Shown in pieces: positions 60,644 through 64,000 of a stretch of 64,000 bases of DNA. The stretch is taken from positions 1-64,000 of the forward strand of contig JAHEMJ010000011.1 in the NCBI GenBank assembly GCA_024643725.1, read 5' to 3'. The translations under genes and the position numbers were made by a program. The notes beneath the pieces were generated by a model. It was not told where the DNA came from and did no database searches. It saw only the letters and a list, made by a program, of their open reading frames with translations. The DNA comes from Crocinitomicaceae bacterium. GTDB taxonomy: Bacteria; Bacteroidota; Bacteroidia; Flavobacteriales_D; Crocinitomicaceae. How positions within the stretch are numbered: the first letter of the stretch is position 1; each line of letters opens with the position of its first letter.

Positions 60644-60940
60644 TTATAAAACAGCTTGAATTTTAGCCTTCAAGGTGTTTAATGGAAAAGCACCGCTTTC
60701 ACGCCATAATACTTCGCCGTTCTTAAATAGAACGAAGGTAGGTACCCCTCGCACTTTGAATTGTGCGGCAACATCCTGGTTTTTGTCCACATCGATTTTC
60801 AAAATGCGTATTTTGGGACCCATTTGTTTTTTCAAATCATCTAAAACTGGATGCATCATTTTACAAGGTCCACACCAAGTAGCATAGAAGTCGACTAATG
60901 TTGGAATGTCTGATTTAACGATGTCGGTGAATTTTCCCAT
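60644..60940 (-). CDS. trxA: Thioredoxin
   Basis: This 98-residue protein has the redox site WCGPC (Cys23/Cys26) in VDFYATWCGPCKMMHPVL and the cis-Pro region VRGVPTFVLFKNGEV, which is a complete cytoplasmic thioredoxin. It may supply reductase systems including the Bcp peroxiredoxin at 62965. A -7 element ends 4 nt before its ATG, so the message should be leaderless. Confidence 0.95.
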   Translation of the reverse strand: MGKFTDIVKSDIPTLVDFYATWCGPCKMMHPVLDDLKKQMGPKIRILKIDVDKNQDVAAQFKVRGVPTFVLFKNGEVLWRESGAFPLNTLKAKIQAVL

Positions 60941-60944
60941 GTGA

Positions 60945-60952
60945 CAAAATTA
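60945..60952 (-). promoter_or_regulatory. -7 promoter element abutting the thioredoxin start
   Basis: TAATTTTG on the minus strand ends 4 nt before the ATG at 60940. Confidence 0.5.
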
Positions 60953-60987
60953 GTTATTAAGAACTTTTGCTTGTGTAACTTGAGGCA

Positions 60988-61019
60988 CAAAAAAAAGGCA
61001 GTTCATTTGAACTGCCTTA
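60988..61019 (-). terminator. Terminator behind the DUF5011-like lipoprotein gene
   Basis: AAGGCAGTTCA and TGAACTGCCTT pair around a short loop; on the minus strand a run of T follows. Confidence 0.85.
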
Positions 61020-61041
61020 TTCTATTTTCGTTGGTGAAAAA

Positions 61042-61749
61042 TTATTGTTTCACGTATGTTGCTGTGCATGTTCCAGAACCACCGATTAATGGAGCGTTAT
61101 TATCATATGTGTAAGTTACAACGATAATGTTTCCTTGATCGTTCATTGTTCCTGTTCCTGAAAATGTAATTTGGCCCACGGTTGCGTCAACTGTTTGTTG
61201 AGGAATCGTAATGTGTGTTCCACTGATTGTTGCTGTAGCTGTACCACCAATTAGGTTAAACATATTATCGATGTTTAATGAAGTTGCGTTACTTCCTGCG
61301 GTAATAGCTGGTGCAGATGCTAATGGAAACGCTGTTGCACCACAATCACTTGAAAGACTCCAAGAAACCAACCAGTTATCTTGTCCAATAACAACGTTCA
61401 CTGTGCGCGTAGCGGTTGTTGTACCATTCGCATTTGTTGCAGTGTAAGTAACGGTGTATGTTCCTTTTGTCGTTGCATCTACGTTACTTGTTGTGGTGAC
61501 TGTAACACTTGTTCCATCTTTATTGACAGCTGTAGCTCCTGCATCTGTGTAGGTTGATCCGACATTGACGCTTACGGAAGCACTTCCATTTAACGTAATG
61601 ATTGGTGCATACAAACATGTACCATCATCTTTTTTTGCAGCACTATTGTAATTTGTTGCAGTGTTGTCGGTGCACCCTTTCTTTTTACAAGCGGTATTCG
61701 TTGAAAGTACAATGGCTCCCAAAACGAAAAGTCCAATAATTTTTTTCAT
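61042..61749 (-). CDS. Lipoprotein with DUF5011-like Ig domain
   Basis: This 235-residue lipoprotein (MKKIIGLFVLGAIVLSTNTAC) has a short calcium-loop-like start (CTDNTATNYNSAAKKDDGTC), a DUF5011/bacterial Ig domain with NVGSTYTDAGATAVNKDGT and KGTYTVTYTATNANG, and a separate C-terminal beta domain of unknown family. DUF5011 domains are common in Bacteroidetes surface proteins and probably act in adhesion. Terminator downstream. Confidence 0.8.
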   Translation of the reverse strand: MKKIIGLFVLGAIVLSTNTACKKKGCTDNTATNYNSAAKKDDGTCLYAPIITLNGSASVSVNVGSTYTDAGATAVNKDGTSVTVTTTSNVDATTKGTYTVTYTATNANGTTTATRTVNVVIGQDNWLVSWSLSSDCGATAFPLASAPAITAGSNATSLNIDNMFNLIGGTATATISGTHITIPQQTVDATVGQITFSGTGTMNDQGNIIVVTYTYDNNAPLIGGSGTCTATYVKQ

Positions 61750-61794
61750 AAGTAGTTGTATTGATTGAATCCAAAAATAGAAAATTAATTGAAT

Positions 61795-61825
61795 AAAAAA
61801 AAACGGCGCCTGTGGACGCCGTTTT
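61795..61825 (-). terminator. Terminator of recA
   Basis: AAACGGCG and CGCCGTTT pair around CCTGTGGA; on the minus strand at least eight T follow. Confidence 0.85.
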
Positions 61826-61842
61826 CAACCAAACGATATGCA

Positions 61843-62877
61843 CTAGTCTTGTAACACCTCTTCGCTTGTAGCGGGTGTGCCAAGAGCATTTTTGATTTTC
61901 TCTTCTAATTCTTCTGCTAAGGCAGGATTATCCATAAGAATGGATTTAATGGAATCGCGACCTTGTCCGAGTTTTGTTTCTCCGTAGGAGAACCAAGACC
62001 CGCTTTTTTTCAAGATGTTTAAGTCAACACCTAGGTCGATGATTTCGCCAATTTTTGAAATTCCTTCTCCGTACATGATGTCGAATTCAGCTTTTCTAAA
62101 TGGTGGCGCCACTTTATTTTTAACCACTTTCACTTTCACGCGGTTACCAATGATTTCTTCTCCCTCTTTTAATTGAGCAGCACGACGAATATCGATGCGG
62201 ACGGAAGAATAAAATTTCAAGGCATTTCCACCAGTTGTTGTTTCTGGATTTCCGAACATGACCCCAATTTTATCGCGTAATTGGTTAATGAAAATACAAC
62301 AGCATCCCGCTTTATTGATCGAGCCAGTTAATTTACGAAGTGCTTTAGACATCAAACGCGCTTGTAATCCCATTTGAGAGTCTCCCATTTCTCCTTCGAT
62401 TTCTGCTTTTGGTGTCAAGGCAGCAACGGAGTCGATGATGATTAGGTCGATCGCACCTGAACGAATTAAATTATCAGCGATTTCTAACGCTTGTTCACCA
62501 TTGTCTGGTTGGGAAATTAATAAGTTCGCTACATCCACGCCTAACTTTTGCGCATAGAATTGATCGAAGGCGTGCTCGGCATCGATGAACGCTGCGATAC
62601 CACCTTGTTTTTGTACTTCTGCGATGGCATGAATGGCTAAGGTTGTTTTTCCAGAAGATTCTGGACCGTAAATTTCTACTACGCGTCCTTTTGGATAACC
62701 GTTAATTCCCAAGGCTAAATCCAATGTAATGGATCCAGTTGGAATAACTTCCACTTTCTCAACGGGGGAATCTCCCAGTTTCATAACAGATCCTTTTCCA
62801 AAGGTTTTGTCCAATTTCTCCATGGTAAGTTGGAGTGCTTTTAATTTTTCTAGGTTTTGTTCTTTTGACTTTGACAT
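61843..62877 (-). CDS. recA: Recombinase RecA
   Basis: RecA forms filaments on single-stranded DNA and drives homologous recombination and SOS signalling. The 344-residue protein shows Walker [10 protein letters not shown] near residue 71, [12 protein letters not shown] (Walker B), [28 protein letters not shown] (loop L2 and ATP-capping), and a short acidic C-terminus. A -7 element lies 45 nt upstream. No LexA-type box was recognised. dprA, its loader during transformation, is at 24835. Confidence 0.98.
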   Translation of the reverse strand: MSKSKEQNLEKLKALQLTMEKLDKTFGKGSVMKLGDSPVEKVEVIPTGSITLDLALGINGYPKGRVVEIYGPESSGKTTLAIHAIAEVQKQGGIAAFIDAEHAFDQFYAQKLGVDVANLLISQPDNGEQALEIADNLIRSGAIDLIIIDSVAALTPKAEIEGEMGDSQMGLQARLMSKALRKLTGSINKAGCCCIFINQLRDKIGVMFGNPETTTGGNALKFYSSVRIDIRRAAQLKEGEEIIGNRVKVKVVKNKVAPPFRKAEFDIMYGEGISKIGEIIDLGVDLNILKKSGSWFSYGETKLGQGRDSIKSILMDNPALAEELEEKIKNALGTPATSEEVLQD

Positions 62878-62922
62878 ATCGTTTGTTGTTTGGTGAGTTG
62901 GTGACTCAGTGAATAATTTCTA

Positions 62923-62930
62923 CAAATGTA
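62923..62930 (-). promoter_or_regulatory. -7 promoter element of recA
   Basis: TACATTTG on the minus strand precedes the recA ATG by 45 nt; an incomplete inverted repeat GAGT/ACTC lies in the leader. Confidence 0.45.
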
Positions 62931-62964
62931 TACGGGGAAGTCCGTAAACTATTTACGAACTAAA

Positions 62965-63429
62965 TTAGGATTTAAAAATGGCCAATACTTCACTTGCGTG
63001 TTGCTTGGTGTTTGGTTTGTCAATCACAGAAATCAAGGTGCCTGTTTCATCAAATAAAAAGGTCGTTCGGTGAATCCCATCATAGGTCTTGCCCATGAAC
63101 TTTTTTTCACCCCATACTCCAAAAGTATTCAAAAGCACTTTTTCGGTATCTGCAATTAAAGGGAAAGGCAAGGAAAATTTGTCGACAAATTTTTTGTGAG
63201 AGGTGACATTGTCCGCACTTACGCCAATCACGGCAATGTTGTTTTCCAATAACAAAGAGTAATCATCTCTCAAACTGCATGCTTGCGCAGTACATCCAGG
63301 AGTGTTGTCTTTGGGGTAAAAATAAATCACTAAACGCTTGCCGTTAAAACTGCTTGCATGAAGTTCTTCTCCGTTTTGATCGATTCCTGAAAATGCAGGA
63401 AGCTTTGATCCGATGCTGAGTTTATTCAT
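62965..63429 (-). CDS. bcp: Bcp/PrxQ-type thiol peroxidase
   Basis: This 154-residue peroxiredoxin removes hydroperoxides using thioredoxin. The active motif YPKDNTPGCTAQACSLRD holds the peroxidatic Cys46 and resolving Cys51, five residues apart as in the PrxQ subgroup; GVSADNVTSHKKF, SLPFPLIADTEK and MGKTYDGIHRTTFLFDETG complete the pattern. The thioredoxin gene is 2 kb away in the same orientation. Confidence 0.95.
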   Translation of the reverse strand: MNKLSIGSKLPAFSGIDQNGEELHASSFNGKRLVIYFYPKDNTPGCTAQACSLRDDYSLLLENNIAVIGVSADNVTSHKKFVDKFSLPFPLIADTEKVLLNTFGVWGEKKFMGKTYDGIHRTTFLFDETGTLISVIDKPNTKQHASEVLAIFKS

Positions 63430-63529
63430 AATGCTTAAATACTAATCGTTAAAAAGATTAAAAACTAATCAAAAGTAGAAACTATTCTTGAATAACAAAA
63501 CATAATCGGAAAAAATGTTTTGAAAAAGA

Positions 63530-63910
63530 TTAATTTTTAATCAAACGATAAAGAAAAAGGATCCAGCTGACAATGGTAACGGTACCACCAATGGGGGTAA
63601 TAGGTCCAACGAAGGTAGTTGGCCAGTGCATGCTTTTAAATGCGACAAGAATGTAAATGGACACACAAAAAAGCAACATTCCGATCATCATCCCACCCAA
63701 TATTTTTCCAAGTGGAAAGGAAAAACGATCTGCATTCAATGCTAGAATGAGAATGCCCATGGAGAGAAATCCTTGGTATCGCACCGCAACTTCAAACGAA
63801 TCAAATTGCTCCTGTGCCAATAGTTCTTTCAAGGCATGAGCGCCCATCGCTCCGAGCACAATGGAAAGCATGAGAAATAATCCGGAAAGGAAAACAAATT
63901 GTTTTTGCAT
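63530..63910 (-). CDS. DUF423 (YgdD-like) membrane protein
   Basis: This 126-residue, four-helix protein has the DUF423 pattern: GAMGAHALKELL in the first loop, AVRYQGFLSMGILIL, and the closing PITPIGGTVTIVSWILFL. Function of the family is unknown. It is followed by bcp about 100 bp downstream and is divergent from the partial gene at the right edge. Confidence 0.88.
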   Translation of the reverse strand: MQKQFVFLSGLFLMLSIVLGAMGAHALKELLAQEQFDSFEVAVRYQGFLSMGILILALNADRFSFPLGKILGGMMIGMLLFCVSIYILVAFKSMHWPTTFVGPITPIGGTVTIVSWILFLYRLIKN

Positions 63911-63949
63911 AATGCGAAGGTGAGAAAAATTCTACTCATATCAAATATG

Positions 63950-63957
63950 TATCTTTG
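63950..63957 (+). promoter_or_regulatory. -7 promoter element of the gene at the right edge
   Basis: TATCTTTG ends 4 nt before the ATG at 63962. Confidence 0.45.
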
Positions 63958-63961
63958 TAAA

Positions 63962-64000
63962 ATGAATCAATGGAGAAGAATTATTTTACTGGCCTTCATC
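63962..64000 (+). CDS. 5' end of an exported or membrane protein, cut by the window edge
   Basis: The first 13 codons read MNQWRRIILLAFI: two Arg followed by hydrophobic residues, the opening of a signal peptide or membrane segment. A -7 element ends 4 nt before the ATG, so I regard it as a real gene start; the rest lies beyond the window. Function cannot be told. Confidence 0.45.
   Translation, partial: MNQWRRIILLAFI

Overview
The window looks like chromosome of a Bacteroidetes (Flavobacteriia) bacterium, probably near the Fluviicola/Crocinitomicaceae lineage; the genus is inference from protein style only. The evidence is: Bacteroidetes-type promoters (TTTG, about 20 nt, TAnnTTTG) in front of many genes, starts without Shine-Dalgarno sequences, a type IX secretion 'gliding motility' C-terminal domain, HU-CCDC81/SPOR, DUF2911, YumC-type ferredoxin reductase and LytS/LytTR-type signalling proteins, TonB receptors with a CarboxypepD-like N-terminal domain, and methionine synthase split over two genes.

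Layout. 1-117: end of a 5S rRNA gene and its terminator. 417-3057: an RsmI-like methyltransferase, a low-molecular-weight phosphatase and dnaA, all leftward. 3302-10388: thioesterase, formimidoylglutamase-like enzyme, a lipoprotein, SirB1-like protein, then a tight pepT-holA-rsmE run meeting folA-thyA. 10505-18112: small secreted protein, orphan histidine kinase, ferredoxin-NADP reductase, aldo/keto reductase, EamA exporter, DUF2911 protein, Ig-like lipoprotein and free-methionine sulfoxide reductase. 18193-25938: PolB-like exonuclease, ruvC, YdeI-like, rnhA, the two-gene methionine synthase under a SAM-I riboswitch, dgkA and dprA. 26002-34641: two tandem paralogous TonB receptors coupled to kdsB, an HU-CCDC81/SPOR envelope protein, a secreted C1-like peptidase and a lipoprotein. 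34762-45067: gapA, pgk, an M1 aminopeptidase, an SDR, htpG, a DnaJ/TerB membrane protein, xseB and a purM-type gene.

45137-45522 holds tRNA-Ser, tRNA-Pro and tRNA-Arg. Straight after tRNA-Arg come a ~128-bp tandem repeat with hairpins, a heptamer microsatellite, an XRE regulator and an AT-rich cluster of small unknown genes (46376-48549) ending in a decayed gene. This is the only clearly accessory part of the window. 48988-64000 returns to core-type genes: a phosphodiesterase-like lipoprotein, EXPERA-like and outer-membrane proteins, a type IX-sorted protein, a LytS/LytTR two-component pair, a trans-sulfuration enzyme, an alkyltransferase-like protein without its cysteine, a membrane pyrophosphatase with an unusual Cys/Met/His-rich tail, thioredoxin, recA, a Bcp peroxiredoxin and a DUF423 protein.

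Most genes are housekeeping. The strongest unusual signals are the metal-ligand-rich tail on the membrane pyrophosphatase, the repeat-bearing accessory island behind tRNA-Arg, the set of promoters whose -7 element sits only 4-7 nt before the start codon (predicted leaderless mRNAs), and the single in-frame stop that splits methionine synthase.
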